This document shows, piece by piece, positions 63,632 through 64,000 of a stretch of 64,000 nt of DNA (its first letter is position 1; each line of letters starts with the position of its first letter). The position numbers were made by a program, and so were the translations under genes. The DNA comes from Vreelandella hamiltonii. GTDB taxonomy: Bacteria; Pseudomonadota; Gammaproteobacteria; Pseudomonadales; Halomonadaceae. A model generated the notes under the pieces. The model saw nothing but the letters and a program-made list of their open reading frames with translations. It did not search any database and was not told the origin of the DNA. Location: assembly GCF_014651775.1 (NCBI RefSeq), contig NZ_BMXN01000008.1, positions 1 to 64,000 of the forward strand. The letters run 5' to 3'.

Positions 63632-64000
63632 ATGTTGCACTACCTGCAGGGATTACCGCACTTCTTTGCCTATCTGCTCAGCGCGCTGGGGATGCTGGTC
63701 GCGTTCATGTATTGCTACAGCCGACTCACGCCGCATCACGAATGGACACTGATCCGTGAAGGCAATGCCGCTGCCGCACGGGCCTACGGCGGTTCCATCC
63801 TCGGCTTCACGCTGCCGCTCTATAGCGCCATGGCCAACTCCATCAGCTACCTCGATTTCATTCTCTGGGGCATCGTGGCCTTCGGGGTGCAGATCGCCAC
63901 GTTCTTCGGCTTGAAGCTGATGCTGCGCCGCCAGGGCGAGAGCCTTTCCCAGCACATTACCGAGGGGCACCAGGCTTATGGCACGCTGGTGGGCAGCGTT
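63632..64000 (+). CDS. DUF350 (UPF0719) membrane protein, 5' part
   Basis: Runs off the window end; 123 codons are visible with no stop. Starts MLHYLQGLPHFFAYLLSALG after an AAGGGAAG ribosome site. Three hydrophobic segments are visible (about residues 8-30, 55-70 and 75-98), with YGGSILGFTLPLYSAMANS and an acidic/Gln-rich loop after the third. Matches the repeated unit of DUF350 proteins, usually two copies, function unknown. The second repeat appears to begin at the cut. Confidence 0.75.
   Translation, partial: MLHYLQGLPHFFAYLLSALGMLVAFMYCYSRLTPHHEWTLIREGNAAAARAYGGSILGFTLPLYSAMANSISYLDFILWGIVAFGVQIATFFGLKLMLRRQGESLSQHITEGHQAYGTLVGSV

Overview
The window looks like the chromosome of a halophilic or marine gammaproteobacterium, most likely a member of the Halomonadaceae. 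This is inferred from gene content and GC-rich gammaproteobacterial codon use: stacked TRAP and TTT carboxylate transporters, an SSS-type Na+/solute symporter, an mtnABCDK methionine salvage set, rimO and recQ. No rRNA or tRNA gene was seen, so the genus is not proven.

Region 1 (1-23 kb) is a sugar-acid catabolic island. On the minus strand: TctCBA carboxylate transporter genes with a half-length tctA and two tctC paralogues, an HpcH/GarL-type aldolase, an iron alcohol dehydrogenase, a ketoglutarate-semialdehyde-type aldehyde dehydrogenase, an AraD1/GguC-type FAH protein and a DctPQM TRAP transporter. On the plus strand: a galactarate/altronate dehydratase, an unusual GntR regulator with two DNA-binding domains, two GarR-like reductases flanking an Ldh2-type dehydrogenase, then an FAH-family dehydratase, an L-fuconate dehydratase and a GlcD-like flavoprotein. 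A second GntR regulator (minus) lies beside a decayed SDR gene. Two AT-richer blocks (about 1-6.6 kb and 14.2-18.9 kb) carry a shared GntR-type operator sequence and flank a GC-rich block, which suggests an ancestral locus split by an insertion.

Region 2 (23-34 kb) has a second TRAP transporter, a YdfG-like SDR and a probable 2-ketoarginine/4-guanidinobutyrate pathway: guanidinobutyrase, a YjiH-family membrane protein, an AruI-like TPP decarboxylase and an aldehyde dehydrogenase. A divergent PAS-AAA-HTH activator probably drives it. A good sigma-54 promoter and upstream direct repeats are visible between them.

Region 3 (34-47 kb) holds a Ugp/Mal-type ABC importer with an internal terminator, recQ, a Res-Xre toxin-antitoxin pair and the mtn methionine salvage genes. 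Between mtnD and mtnK lies a 192-bp tandem repeat made of long foldbacks.

Region 4 (47-54 kb) contains a PAS chemoreceptor gene split by an IS3-family element, a diguanylate cyclase, rimO, a LysR regulator and a pair of small DMT proteins.

Region 5 (55-61.2 kb) is the most unusual. A DeoR regulator faces a five-gene, translationally coupled operon: a ferric/aminoethylphosphonate-type ABC importer (binding protein, fused permease, ATPase), then a metallo-beta-lactamase protein with beta-CASP-like features, then a stand-alone HAD protein closely resembling the 3'-phosphatase domain of polynucleotide kinase/phosphatase. Import and nucleic-acid- or cyclic-phosphate-end processing appear to be linked. 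The window closes with a lipoprotein, a strong bidirectional terminator, a sodium/solute symporter and the start of a DUF350 gene.

A recurring feature is a stable RNA hairpin directly after solute-binding-protein genes, probably a way to make more binding protein than membrane subunits.
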